A stretch of 64,000 bases of DNA from Selenomonas sp963528755 (GTDB lineage Bacteria > Bacillota > Negativicutes > Selenomonadales > Selenomonadaceae): assembly GCF_963528755.1 (NCBI RefSeq), contig NZ_CAURXA010000002.1:248001-312000 (forward strand), given 5' to 3'. Positions 50,308 to 59,309 of the stretch are shown here, in pieces (position 1 is the first letter of the stretch; each line of letters starts with the position of its first letter). The notes beneath the pieces are model-generated. The model saw only the letters and a program-made list of their open reading frames with translations, ran no database searches and had not been told where the DNA came from. Made by a program: the position numbers and the translations under genes.

Positions 50308-51423
50308 TTATAATTCTACAACCTTGCAGCGATATTGTCCATCGTGCGCGGGGATATGGCCGACTTTATTTTCATACTCGTGCAGAAGTTCCTCCGCATA
50401 GCGCAGCACTTCCTTGACGGGGATGTTCTTCATGCACGCCATATTTTCTGCCCCCGCTCTCGGACATTCGTGCTTGCCGCACGGATGGCAGGCTTCGGGC
50501 GTCTTCAAGAGAATGTCCTTGGCGTCGTAGGGGTAAAACCCTGGCACGGGGCTTGCGCCGAACATCGTGACGATGGGCACGTTCATCGCGACGCCGACGT
50601 GCATGGGGCCGGAATCCGTCGTAATGAAGAGCGCACACTTCTTGAGGAGCGCTGCAAGTTCTGCGAGCGTGACGCGCCCCGTGAAGGTCTGCAGCATCGC
50701 ATGATCGCCATGGCGCATCTTGGCACGGCAGGCGCGGACGAGTTCTTCATCCATCGGGCCTCCGAAGAAGGCGACTCCATAACCCTTTTCCAGAAAGTAA
50801 TCGGCGGTTTGCGCAAAATAATCGTCAATCCAGCGCTTCGTCTTCCAACTCGCACCGATGTTCAAGGCGATAACCTTCGCTCCCACAGAAAAGGCGTCCT
50901 GCCAGAGCTTCGCAGCGCTTTCTGTCGCGCCTTCGGGCAGCCACATCTCTAAGCCGCCATCGTCGATACGCTCGATGCCGACGGCTTCTTGCAGCACATC
51001 GAAGTGGGAATGGATCTGGTGCTTGACCGCCTTCTTGTTTTCCATAACCTTGTCAAAGAAGGCGGAAAAGATGGGCTTTGCGTAGCCGACGATGCGCCCT
51101 GCGCCCGAGAAGGCCGCGAGCGCCGAAGCGCGCTCGTTGCGGTGCAGGTTGATGACGAGGTCGAAATGCTCGCGGCGAACACGGCGGATAAAGCGCAAAA
51201 AAGCGAGCGGATGATTATCCGCTCCCTTCTTGTCGAGCAAAAGACAGCCGTCGATATGCTTGTTGCAGACGACGAGATCGGCGAGCTTCTTGTCTGCGAG
51301 AAGCGTGATGCGCGCCTTCGGGAAGTTCGTCCGAAGCGTTCGGAGGACGGGCGTCACGAGCATGAGGTCGCCGATGTGCATGAGGTTGATGACGAGGATG
51401 TTGTCGTAGTTTTTCTGCTGCAT
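50308..51423 (-). CDS. waaF: ADP-heptose:LPS heptosyltransferase (WaaF-like, GT9)
   Basis: The 371-residue GT9 enzyme adds a heptose to the LPS inner core at the cytoplasmic face. Motifs are ILVINLMHIGDLMLVTPVLR, FDLVINLHRNERASALAAF, IALNIGASWKTKRWIDDYFA, FFGGPMDEELV and the donor-site segment FITTDSGPMHVGVAMNVP. The C-terminus has a Cys-rich stretch (CHPCGKHECPR) seen in several Firmicutes-type members. Whether it adds heptose I or II is uncertain; the name reflects similarity of layout. Confidence 0.85.
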   Translation of the reverse strand: MQQKNYDNILVINLMHIGDLMLVTPVLRTLRTNFPKARITLLADKKLADLVVCNKHIDGCLLLDKKGADNHPLAFLRFIRRVRREHFDLVINLHRNERASALAAFSGAGRIVGYAKPIFSAFFDKVMENKKAVKHQIHSHFDVLQEAVGIERIDDGGLEMWLPEGATESAAKLWQDAFSVGAKVIALNIGASWKTKRWIDDYFAQTADYFLEKGYGVAFFGGPMDEELVRACRAKMRHGDHAMLQTFTGRVTLAELAALLKKCALFITTDSGPMHVGVAMNVPIVTMFGASPVPGFYPYDAKDILLKTPEACHPCGKHECPRAGAENMACMKNIPVKEVLRYAEELLHEYENKVGHIPAHDGQYRCKVVEL

Positions 51424-51487
51424 AGAATGCTTCCTTATAATGACTGGCGGCAGGCAAAAAACTTCTTTTCGTCTGCCATTACTGTTT

Positions 51488-52510
51488 TCACCGTGCCAGA
51501 ACCTCCTGAATCTTACCTTTTACTTCCTCGACAGAGAGGATCGCGAGGCAGTCGAGTCCCTTGGGACATCTCCTCTTCCAGCACGCCTTGCAGGAGCGCG
51601 GGATCTCCATGGCGTTTTCCTGCTGTCCGTAAGGGCCGTTGCGGTTAGCGTCGGTCGGGCCCATGAGCATGACCGTCTTCGTGCCGAGTCCTGCGGCGAG
51701 GTGGACAGGGCCAGTATCACCGCCGAGGACGAGGTCGGCACGCTTGAAGATGTGCGCGAGTTTCTTGAGGCTCGTGCGCCCGACGAGGTTGACGGGCGGC
51801 ACTTCGGTGAGCGTCTCGATGTCACGCACGAGGCTTTCGTCGAGGCGACCGCCGCCGACGAGCACGGGGATGAGTTTCTCGCTGTAGAGCCAATCGGCGA
51901 GAACGGCGAAATACTTGACGGGCCAACGTTTATTCGGCCAGTTCGCGCCGATGGCGAGAACGGCGAAGCGGTTGTCTTCACGCACGCCCTCGGCGGCAAG
52001 CAGCGCGTCCGCCGAAGCGGCTTCCGCAGGGGAGACGGCAACGGGAAAACGCACCTCATCAACGCGGCAGCCAAGGGCGCGCGCGACATCGAGGTAGCGC
52101 TCGACGATATGTCCCGAGGCGTGCGCTCCCTTGATAGAGTGGCTCACATAGGCGGAGCCTTCGCGCATGTTCGCCGTGCCAAGACGCAGTTTCGCACCCG
52201 ATTGCGCGACAATTGCCGCCGACTTGAAAAGTCCCTGCAGGTCGAGCGCCGCATCGTACTTTCTCGCGCGAAGCGCATGGCGGAAAGGGCGGAACTCTTC
52301 GAGAAAGCCGCGCACAGTGCGGAATCGCTTCTTTTCAAAGAGGATGATGTTGTCAATGAAGGGATTGCCCGCCAAGATGTCATACGCTGTCGGTTCGACG
52401 ACCCACGTCAGATGCGCATCCGGAAACGTCTCCTTGACAGCATAGGAGACGGGAAGCGCATGGATGACGTCGCCGATGGCGCTGAGTTTGACGACGAGGA
52501 TGTTTTTCAT
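51488..52510 (-). CDS. waaC: Heptosyltransferase, WaaC-like (GT9)
   Basis: The 340-residue enzyme starts MKNILVVKLSAIGDVIHALP, close to the WaaC start MRVLIVKTSSMGDVLHTLPA, followed by FPDAHLTWVVE and YDAALDLQGLFKSA, both WaaC-like. The donor motif is LVLGGDTGPVHLAAGLGTKT. It probably attaches the first heptose to Kdo. The C-terminus has CKACWKRRCPKGLDCL. It lies between hldC (33 bases) and waaF (64 bases). Confidence 0.88.
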   Translation of the reverse strand: MKNILVVKLSAIGDVIHALPVSYAVKETFPDAHLTWVVEPTAYDILAGNPFIDNIILFEKKRFRTVRGFLEEFRPFRHALRARKYDAALDLQGLFKSAAIVAQSGAKLRLGTANMREGSAYVSHSIKGAHASGHIVERYLDVARALGCRVDEVRFPVAVSPAEAASADALLAAEGVREDNRFAVLAIGANWPNKRWPVKYFAVLADWLYSEKLIPVLVGGGRLDESLVRDIETLTEVPPVNLVGRTSLKKLAHIFKRADLVLGGDTGPVHLAAGLGTKTVMLMGPTDANRNGPYGQQENAMEIPRSCKACWKRRCPKGLDCLAILSVEEVKGKIQEVLAR

Positions 52511-52543
52511 GCAGCTTCCCGCCTTTCTCCTGCAAGCCTGTTT

Positions 52544-53008
52544 CTATCTCTGATGAATCTTCTCGATGATCTTCGTCGTCGAGCGTCCGGGCACGAGGTC
52601 GATGAAATGCACCTCACCGCCGTATTTTTCAACAATCTTCGCCTCAGGCAAAGTCTCGCGCGTGTAGTCGCCGCCCTTGGCATAAACAGCAGGACGCACC
52701 TTCTCTATGAGCAACTCCGCCGTCGGCTCGTCGAAGAGCACGACGTAGTCGACGGCGACGAGCGCACCCACGACTGCCGCACGATCAAGCTCCGTGTTGA
52801 CAGGGCGCGTCTCGCCCTTCAAGCGGCGCACGGAAGCGTCGGTATTAAGTCCGAGCACGAGGCAGTCGCCCAAGGCACGCGCCGCCTCCAAATAACGCAC
52901 ATGACCTGCGTGCAGGATGTCGAAGCAGCCGTTTGTGAAGACGACGCGCTGCCCCGCTTCGCGCAGCGTCGCGCAGAAGTCCTCGATCCTTTCCTTCGGT
53001 ATCAGCAT
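52544..53008 (-). CDS. hldC: D-glycero-beta-D-manno-heptose 1-phosphate adenylyltransferase
   Basis: HldC (RfaE domain II) makes ADP-heptose from heptose 1-phosphate and ATP. The 154 residues contain VVFTNGCFDILHAGHVRYLE with the HxGH site, LGLNTDASVRRLKG, AELLIEKVRPAVYAKGGDYT and LPGRSTT-like LVPGRSTTKIIEKI. It corresponds to the C-terminal half of HldE. The start ATG follows GGGGGA. It is directly behind the second kinase-like gene (18 bases), an order that mimics the fused HldE. Confidence 0.96.
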   Translation of the reverse strand: MLIPKERIEDFCATLREAGQRVVFTNGCFDILHAGHVRYLEAARALGDCLVLGLNTDASVRRLKGETRPVNTELDRAAVVGALVAVDYVVLFDEPTAELLIEKVRPAVYAKGGDYTRETLPEAKIVEKYGGEVHFIDLVPGRSTTKIIEKIHQR

Positions 53009-53026
53009 GTGAATCCCCCTAAGATT

Positions 53027-54034
53027 TTAGACGGAAAGCTCCCGTACCTTCCTCGTAAGTTCCGCTGCACTGACCGTCGCCGTGCCGAACTTCCGCACGG
53101 CGATACCTGAGGCGATGTTCGACAGCTGCGCCGCCGCGAGCGGCAAGGCGCCGCCCGCGAGCGCGAGGATAAACGCCGCGACGCACGTATCACCCGCGCC
53201 TGAGACATCGTAAACTTCACTCTTGTCCGACACGGGAATCTCATGCCTTGCACCGTCGGCAAGAAAGAGCATCATACCCTTTTCGCCGCGCGTGATGAGC
53301 GCCCCTTTCGCACCGAGTTCGGCGATGAGCTCGCGTGCCGCCTCTTCGAGCGCATCTTTCGTATCGAAGTGACGCTCGAAGGCGGCGGCAAGCTCTGCGT
53401 CGTTCTGTTTCACATAGTCGACGCCCGAGAAAGATCGCACGCTGTAGCGCGAATCAACGATCGTCGGGACGCCGCGCCCACGGCAGGCAACGAGAAGCCG
53501 CTCGCGAATTCCCTGCGTGATCGTACCCGAGCCGTAGTCGCTCAGGACGACGGCATCGACGTGCGCCAACGCCTGCAAGAGCCGCTCTTCCAACTCCTCT
53601 GCCAGCGCAGAGGAAAGCGGCTCACGGCTCTCCTTGTCGATGCGCACGATCTGCTGGCTGACCGTTGCCCTGCCGCCCGCGATGACGCGCGTCTTAGAAA
53701 TCGTCGGTCGTTCAGAAGTAGTCAGAAGTCCCGCCGTATCGACACCCGCATGAGAGAGCACCGAAGAAATTCCCGCACCGCCCGCATCTTCGCCCAAGAT
53801 GCCGAAGGCGCATACCGCGCCGCCCAAAGTCGCAGCGTTGTGCGCGACGTTCGCCGCACCGCCAGCGACAACACGCTCACCCATCTCCTCCAAGACGAGC
53901 ACAGGCGCCTCCCTTGATATGCGCGAAATGCGCCCGTCGAGGTAGATGTCGGCGACCATATCGCCGAGAATCAAGACGCGTGTGCCCCTCAGGCATTCTG
54001 CCGCCGCTACCAGATCTTTTGCCGATGCTGCCAT
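53027..54034 (-). CDS. Second HldA/RfaE1-like PfkB kinase
   Basis: The 335-residue PfkB kinase is a paralogue of hldA: VLILGDMVADIYLDGRISRI, SREAPVLVLEEMGERVVAGG, GAANVAHNAATLGG, VVLSDYGSGTITQGIRERLL and YDVSGAGDTCVAAFILALAG. The substrate loop differs from hldA. It may be a redundant heptose-7-phosphate kinase or act on another sugar phosphate. The ATG at 54034 follows AGAGGAG; a GTG two codons upstream is possible. It sits next to hldC in the operon. Confidence 0.85.
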   Translation of the reverse strand: MAASAKDLVAAAECLRGTRVLILGDMVADIYLDGRISRISREAPVLVLEEMGERVVAGGAANVAHNAATLGGAVCAFGILGEDAGGAGISSVLSHAGVDTAGLLTTSERPTISKTRVIAGGRATVSQQIVRIDKESREPLSSALAEELEERLLQALAHVDAVVLSDYGSGTITQGIRERLLVACRGRGVPTIVDSRYSVRSFSGVDYVKQNDAELAAAFERHFDTKDALEEAARELIAELGAKGALITRGEKGMMLFLADGARHEIPVSDKSEVYDVSGAGDTCVAAFILALAGGALPLAAAQLSNIASGIAVRKFGTATVSAAELTRKVRELSV

Positions 54035-54050
54035 TCCCACACTCCTCTGC

Positions 54051-55604
54051 TCACCACGGCGTGAAGTTCAACCGGATGCTCCAACTGTCGCGCTTCGCAC
54101 GGTAGCGCGTGACGAGCTGCACACAATGCATATCATGATACCAATAATAGTCGACGTCACCCAACGTGTGTCGGTCGATGTCATACGCCGTACCACAGAC
54201 GAAACGGTCGCGCTCCGTCAGCTGATAGCTGAATCCTGCATAGAGCGCACGATGGTAATCCGCCACATCGTAGTAGAAGAGCGAATTCCCTGCATAGATC
54301 TGTGCGTAACTGTACTTTCCATAGGCCGTCAATCGGTCGTTGAACTTCTTCACGAGCGTAGCCGACCAACTGAACCCCGAGATCTTCGATCGATCGTATG
54401 ATTCCTTCCTCACGGAATAATCCGCCGCAAACGAAAGCGCCGCCCCGTTCCCCAAGGGAATCGGATCGTGGTAGACACCGATCTTTCCATAGGTGTGCGT
54501 ACTCTTGATCCCGTCGTTGTACCAGCGTCCGTGGTCTGCTTCGATTCCCCAGCCGATCGGCGCATCCTTGAAATGGTAACCAAACTCGTAATGCAGGCTT
54601 GGCTCACGGCGAATCCACCTGTCATCGTTGTCCTGCCAATAGCCATACTGCAGGCTCAGCGTCCCATAGCGCCCACCATAGCGAAGTTCCGCCCTGCCAT
54701 GCACGCCTTCCTTCGTCGATACCAAGAGCGTCGGGATAAAGTCTAGACGATTCGCCACAGGAAATGCGAAATCCTGCTCGATAATGAGCCCGTCCGACTT
54801 CGTGTACCTCACCGAAGGGAAGGGCGGCGCCTCCTCGTGCCCGGGACGGAGGTCTGCCGTATACTTATCGCGATGACCGACACGCGTCTTCTTGAGCCAA
54901 AGATCGCTGTTGTAGAAGACGATCTTATCGTTCGGATAAATCTCAATGCGCTCGGCACTCACACTGTAGTCTGGCGTCTTCGCATGACATTTCGTCGCGC
55001 GACCCTCGTGGATGATGACCTTGTCGGGATAGACCTCGATGCGCTTGCCTGAGACGTACTGATGGTTAACCTTTCCCGAAGCATCCTCGATCTTGCCGAT
55101 GCCCGTGCCGTAGTTGTAGGAGAGCTTCCAGCCACGAACATCCACTTGTGCCATGTCCGGCGTCACCTGCAGGATGTGCGCCTCGTTCTCGACGACCACG
55201 TCCTGCGTGAGAGCGTTTCCCTTGATCTCATCGGAAAGCACGCGGCGATTGTCGATCTCCGTGACCTTCACGCTGCCTCGCGCGAAGAATTCGCCCGTCA
55301 CCTGATCATAAAACAGCTCGTCGCCCTCGAAAGCTGTGGGCAAAGGCTTCAGGTGGGCTTCCATGGGCTGGCGCAGATGCGCCTGCATCGCTGCCGTATC
55401 TCGGACGAGCTGTTCCTGCGCTTCCGACAAGCGATTCTCCCTTGCCGCACGCCGCTCGTTTTCGATGTAGTCGAGGACATCCGCCGCCGTATCTGTCGAC
55501 GAATGGTACTCCGCAAACGCCACCGAAGGCAGACAGGACGTCGCAAAAACTGCGGCCAAAAAGGCGCTCTTTCGAGGAAAATCGCGCCGAACCATCATCT
55601 TCAT
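54051..55604 (-). CDS. LptD-like outer-membrane LPS transport protein
   Basis: The 517-residue protein has a signal peptide (FPRKSAFLAAVFATSCLPSV, cleavage near AFA) and a helical stretch. An OstA/LptA-like beta-jellyroll follows (FEGDELFYDQVTGEFFARGS, VLSDEIKGNALTQDV, IEVYPDKVIIHEGRATKCHA). The C-terminal half is rich in alternating aromatic strands, ending NFTPW, as in an outer-membrane barrel. It is shorter than proteobacterial LptD (about 780). Role inferred from domains and from being in the LPS-core operon. The ATG at 55604 follows AGAGGAA. Confidence 0.75.
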   Translation of the reverse strand: MKMMVRRDFPRKSAFLAAVFATSCLPSVAFAEYHSSTDTAADVLDYIENERRAARENRLSEAQEQLVRDTAAMQAHLRQPMEAHLKPLPTAFEGDELFYDQVTGEFFARGSVKVTEIDNRRVLSDEIKGNALTQDVVVENEAHILQVTPDMAQVDVRGWKLSYNYGTGIGKIEDASGKVNHQYVSGKRIEVYPDKVIIHEGRATKCHAKTPDYSVSAERIEIYPNDKIVFYNSDLWLKKTRVGHRDKYTADLRPGHEEAPPFPSVRYTKSDGLIIEQDFAFPVANRLDFIPTLLVSTKEGVHGRAELRYGGRYGTLSLQYGYWQDNDDRWIRREPSLHYEFGYHFKDAPIGWGIEADHGRWYNDGIKSTHTYGKIGVYHDPIPLGNGAALSFAADYSVRKESYDRSKISGFSWSATLVKKFNDRLTAYGKYSYAQIYAGNSLFYYDVADYHRALYAGFSYQLTERDRFVCGTAYDIDRHTLGDVDYYWYHDMHCVQLVTRYRAKRDSWSIRLNFTPW

Positions 55605-55615
55605 GAAAATTCCTC

Positions 55616-56536
55616 TCACTTTTCCGTCGTCGGTATCGCATAGAGGACGGTCTCATCCTGCGTCTGGATGAAGAGCTCCGTCCCTTCCGGCAATTCGATA
55701 TTCTTCCCCTTGACGAACGCGCCACCGATGATGCCAATCGGCCCTAAAAGCAACATACCCGCAACACTCGCGCCGGCAGCTATGGCGTAGCTCTTCATCT
55801 CCTGCTTCGATTCCTCGCCGACGAACGTCTTTACCTCAGTGCCATCCATCGCCTTCGTCGTATGGAAGTCTACATCGATCTCCGCATCGCGGCCGAAGTT
55901 GCGCGCCTGCGTGACCTTTTTCACTGTGCCCACGCCTGGCTGCCCCTTGGCGAATACAAGCATACCACCCTGCACGACATCCTCCGCGACCTTGTAGCGG
56001 ATGGTATCTCCCGCCTTGAGGTTCTTCGCATTGACCTCCTGCGTCAAGGCGATCTTGATCACAGTGTTCTTCGGCACGGTCACCTGCTCAAGCGGCACGC
56101 TGTAGCCTCCGAAAGCCGCCGTTCCGAGATCCTGGATGCGCTTCTTGTAAGTGCCTGCGCTCGTCTTTCCTGCGACCGCCATCTCCATCTCCGTCACGCG
56201 CTTATCCACCGCCTTGGGGCTGACCTCGTGCATGAGTCCCCATTCGACGGCATTGAGCTGCGTCAAGAGGCCGGGCCCTGTCGTGTTGTCGTAGATGTCA
56301 TCGTAGACGATATTGACGCGGTCGAGCATGGATCCTTTGTTGTGTTTGCCGAGATAGTCCTTCTCCAAATGATTGATGCGGTCGAGGAACGCGCCCGTCT
56401 GCTCCGCGCCCCACGTCTCCGTCTCAACGGCAGCAAGCTTTCCCTGCACCGTCTCCTCTGCGGCGCTCGCCATGCCGACTTGTGTCACAAAAAGCGCGGC
56501 GCAAAGAGTCGTGCTCATGATTTTTTTCAAGAACAT
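55616..56536 (-). CDS. Secreted or periplasmic protein of unknown function heading the LPS operon
   Basis: The 306-residue protein has a clear signal peptide (MFLKKIMSTTLCAALFVTQV, cleavage near ASA-AEE). A helical domain follows (about 30-140), then a beta-rich region (VTVPKNTVIKIALTQEVNAK, AKGQPGVGTVKKV) and a glycine-rich hydrophobic segment (IAAGASVAGMLLLGPIGIIG) near 245-270. I do not recognise the family. AAAGGAGG stands 7 bases before the ATG. It is the first gene of the minus-strand operon and is 11 bases ahead of the lptD-like gene, so a role at the envelope is likely. Confidence 0.75.
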   Translation of the reverse strand: MFLKKIMSTTLCAALFVTQVGMASAAEETVQGKLAAVETETWGAEQTGAFLDRINHLEKDYLGKHNKGSMLDRVNIVYDDIYDNTTGPGLLTQLNAVEWGLMHEVSPKAVDKRVTEMEMAVAGKTSAGTYKKRIQDLGTAAFGGYSVPLEQVTVPKNTVIKIALTQEVNAKNLKAGDTIRYKVAEDVVQGGMLVFAKGQPGVGTVKKVTQARNFGRDAEIDVDFHTTKAMDGTEVKTFVGEESKQEMKSYAIAAGASVAGMLLLGPIGIIGGAFVKGKNIELPEGTELFIQTQDETVLYAIPTTEK

Positions 56537-56690
56537 GGAAGTTCCTCCTTTATGACAAACATAGTTTTCCCTACGAAATAGAATTTCTCTTATGCCTTAT
56601 TCTGCAAACAGCGGGGAAATCCTCCCTTAAAAGTCCACTAAACTCGGATAAGCGCGTATCCCTCCGTCGAAAGACGATCGACACATTCCC

Positions 56691-56719
56691 TTGCATTTTC
56701 CCACCCGATATGCTATCTT
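56691..56719 (+). promoter_or_regulatory. Candidate promoter of the BASS transporter-panCD operon
   Basis: TTGCAT and TATCTT are separated by 17 bases. This gives a leader of about 250 bases before the transporter start, long enough to hold a regulatory RNA. The boxes are moderate. Confidence 0.4.
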
Positions 56720-56978
56720 AAGAGTCGCGAAGATGATATCCTCAGGGAATCGTACTTCGCTGTATTTACCGTGCAGGCGCGAGCGACGCCCGCCCTGCTT
56801 CACGCCCTGCCACAAATAAATACCGCAGCGGTAAACATCTGCTTAGATCCCTCGGGACTGAGACAGCAAGGTGTCGCACAAAATTTCAGCACGCACGGTA
56901 CATAGCCGTGCTGGTTCTGCATGCATTTTGACCTTTCTGTCTTCTGGCAGGAAGGCTTTTTTGATGGGAGGAATCCAT
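56720..56978 (+). promoter_or_regulatory. Long 5' leader with alternative hairpins
   Basis: No gene is seen. The 3' part contains two mutually exclusive stems that share one arm, CAGCACG/CGTGCTG and GCACGG/CCGTGC, around 56890-56920. An earlier stem is GCAGG/CCTGC. A switch-like leader is possible; no known class was recognised by eye. Confidence 0.3.
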
Positions 56979-57929
56979 TTGCAAAACATTGGTCGCTTCA
57001 TCGTCAAGAACATGGTCTGGCTCGTCGTTCTCGTCGGCGCGGCGGGTGCGGTCTTTCCTGCGTCGCTCTCTTGGATTGCGCCGCAGGTGCCGCTTCTCCT
57101 TGGGATCGTCATGTTCGGCATGGGCATGACGATCGAGCTCAAAGACTTTCGCCATCTGGTGTATCACCCGTGGGATGTGGGCATCGGCATACTCGCACAG
57201 TTTACCATCATGCCGCTCGTCGCCTATCTCCTTACCCAAGCGTTTTCCCTGTCGCCCGATCTTGCCGTCGGCGTAATTCTCGTCGGCACCTGCCCGGGAG
57301 GCACGGCGTCAAACGTCATCACCTACCTTGCCAAAGGCGACGTAGCCCTGTCGGTCACCATGACTATGGCGACGACGCTTCTCGCCCCCTTCGTCACACC
57401 GTTTCTGACGCTCCTCTTAGCGGGTGAAGAGATTGCCGTCAACGCTCCCGCGATGATGCTCTCCATCGCCGAAATGGTGCTCCTGCCCGTCCTCTTAGGC
57501 GCGGCACTCAACCATTTCTTCCGCCGTCGTGTCGCATACGCGCTGACGGTTCTGCCACTCATCTCCGCTCTGCTCGTCGCCCTCTTGGTCGGCGTCGTCG
57601 TCTCCATGAGCGCACCGCGCCTTGCCGAAGTCGGGACGCTCGTCGCCCTCGCCGTCGTCCTGCACAACGGATTCGGCCTCGTACTCGGCTACGCACTCGC
57701 CGGGCTGCTTGGACTTTCTGCACCGAAACGACGCGCCATCGGCATCGAAGTCGGCATGCAGAACTCCGGCATGGCGGCATCGCTCGCGCTCCTCTACTTC
57801 AATCCCGCCGCCGCGATTCCCGCGGCGCTCTTCAGCGTCTGGCACAACATTTCCGGCTCGCTTGCAGCGAACTGGTTCACGCGCCATGATGCAGACGAAA
57901 GCAAGATTTCCGCCGATGTTTCCCTCTGA
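56979..57929 (+). CDS. Bile acid:sodium symporter family (BASS) transporter, PanS-like
   Basis: The 316-residue membrane protein has about ten helices and the BASS signatures FGMGMTIELKDFRHLVYHPW, VGVILVGTCPGGTASNVITY and KRRAIGIEVGMQNSGMAASL. PanS, a BASS member, imports ketopantoate/pantoate. Because panC and panD follow directly, uptake of pantoate or ketopantoate is the likely role. The TTG at 56979 has GGGAGG with spacing 7; an ATG at 56964 with GGAAGG is the alternative. It is 21 bases ahead of panC. Confidence 0.85.
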   Translation: MQNIGRFIVKNMVWLVVLVGAAGAVFPASLSWIAPQVPLLLGIVMFGMGMTIELKDFRHLVYHPWDVGIGILAQFTIMPLVAYLLTQAFSLSPDLAVGVILVGTCPGGTASNVITYLAKGDVALSVTMTMATTLLAPFVTPFLTLLLAGEEIAVNAPAMMLSIAEMVLLPVLLGAALNHFFRRRVAYALTVLPLISALLVALLVGVVVSMSAPRLAEVGTLVALAVVLHNGFGLVLGYALAGLLGLSAPKRRAIGIEVGMQNSGMAASLALLYFNPAAAIPAALFSVWHNISGSLAANWFTRHDADESKISADVSL

Positions 57930-57950
57930 CAAGCCACAGGAGGCAATCCG

Positions 57951-58811
57951 ATGAAAATCCTGACCACACCGAAAGAACTCCAATCCTATGCGCAAAGCGT
58001 CAAGAACGCAAAGGAAACGATCGCCCTCGTACCAACGATGGGAGCACTCCACGCAGGGCACCTCTCACTCGTCGAAGCGGCGCGAAAGAGTGCCGACCGC
58101 GTCATCGTTTCCATCTTTGTCAACCCCGTGCAGTTCGGCCCGAACGAGGACTTCGCCGCCTACCCGCGCACCTTTGAAGCCGATGCGGAAAAGCTCGAAG
58201 CTGCGGGCGTCGACGCCGTCTTTCACCCCGCCCCCGAGGCGATGTACCCCGCAGGCTATGCGACCTATGTCGAGGTCACGGGCACGCTCACGGAAAAACT
58301 TTGCGGTGCAAAACGTCCCGGGCACTTTCGCGGCGTGGCGACCGTCGTCTTGAAGCTCCTCTTGCTCTCGCACGCAGACCGAGCTTTCTTCGGACAAAAG
58401 GACGCGCAGCAGGTCGCCGTCCTGCGCCGCATGACCGCCGACCTCGGCGTCACGGCCGAGATCGTCATGGCGCCCATCGTGCGCGAAGCATCAGGCCTTG
58501 CGCTCAGCTCGCGCAACACCTACCTATCGCCCGATGAACGCACCGCCGCCCTCGTCCTCTCGCGCAGTCTGCGAGAAGCACGCGATGCCTACGAAACAGG
58601 CGAAAAGCGTACGAAAGTACTCAAGGAGATTACCGCCGTTGAGCTTGCAAAAGAACCCTTGGCAAAGATCGACTATGTAGAGCTTTACTCCTTTCCGGAG
58701 CTTGAAGAAATCGAGACAATAAAGGCGCGCGCGCTCCTCGCCGTCGCTGTATACATCGGCAAGACGCGCCTCATCGACAATATCATTTTGGGGGAAGAAA
58801 CATGCTGCTGA
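57951..58811 (+). CDS. panC: Pantothenate synthetase
   Basis: PanC joins pantoate and beta-alanine with ATP to pantothenate. The 286 residues show VPTMGALHAGHLSLVEAARK with the HxGH site, SIFVNPVQFGPNEDFAAYPR, FRGVATVVLKLLLLSHADRA, FFGQKDAQQVAVLRRM and SGLALSSRNTYLSPDER (KMSKS-like region). Length is normal. GGAGG precedes the ATG. It overlaps panD by 10 bases. panB is not adjacent. Confidence 0.98.
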   Translation: MKILTTPKELQSYAQSVKNAKETIALVPTMGALHAGHLSLVEAARKSADRVIVSIFVNPVQFGPNEDFAAYPRTFEADAEKLEAAGVDAVFHPAPEAMYPAGYATYVEVTGTLTEKLCGAKRPGHFRGVATVVLKLLLLSHADRAFFGQKDAQQVAVLRRMTADLGVTAEIVMAPIVREASGLALSSRNTYLSPDERTAALVLSRSLREARDAYETGEKRTKVLKEITAVELAKEPLAKIDYVELYSFPELEEIETIKARALLAVAVYIGKTRLIDNIILGEETCC

Positions 58812-59185
58812 ACTTGATGAAATCGAAAATCCATTGTGCAACCGTCACGGAAGCGAATCTCGCCTACATGGGCAGCATCACTATCGATGAAGCGCTCATG
58901 GAGGCAGCGCACATCTTGCCGCACGAACGCGTGCAAGTCGTCAACAACAACAACGGCGCACGCCTCGAAACGTATGTGATCAAAGGCGCACGCGGCTCCG
59001 GCGTCGTATGCCTGAACGGAGCTGCCGCACGCTGCGTGCAGCCCGGCGATATCGTCATCATCATGTCATACGCCATGATGACCGAAGAAGAAGCGCGCGC
59101 CCACACTCCCATCGTCGTCATGCTCGACGAAAAGAATCAGCAGAGAGAAGTGCGCGGAGCAGAAGAGCACGGCACGATCGCATAG
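58802..59185 (+). CDS. panD: Aspartate 1-decarboxylase
   Basis: PanD makes beta-alanine from aspartate and uses a pyruvoyl group formed by self-cleavage. The 127 residues contain MKSKIHCATVTEANLAYMGS with the Gly-Ser cleavage site (Ser 25), VQVVNNNNGARLETYVIKG, VVCLNGAAARCVQPGDIVII and the C-terminal MMTEEEA. The ATG lies inside the end of panC, indicating coupling. It supplies the second substrate of PanC. Confidence 0.98.
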   Translation: MLLNLMKSKIHCATVTEANLAYMGSITIDEALMEAAHILPHERVQVVNNNNGARLETYVIKGARGSGVVCLNGAAARCVQPGDIVIIMSYAMMTEEEARAHTPIVVMLDEKNQQREVRGAEEHGTIA

Positions 59186-59239
59186 CGAATGACAGCTGCA
59201 TGCCGCACCTTCTGAGCAGAAAACTCCCTGCGAGGAGAA

Positions 59240-59309
59240 GTTTACCATGAAGCCCCAATCGGTCAAGCCGCAGGCGCAGACCGATTGGATAGGCTTCTGT
59301 AAGGGCGTG
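59240..59309 (-). repeat. Dispersed palindromic repeat, copy 5 (inverted orientation)
   Basis: On the minus strand it matches copy 4 across the stem region. Its middle stem is extended to a perfect 10 bp (CCAATCGGTC/GACCGATTGG) around GCC-GCA-GGC, and the outer stem is GAAGCC/GGCTTC. It lies just after panD. The 59186-59526 gap holds this copy and the element next to it, with no gene. Confidence 0.8.
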
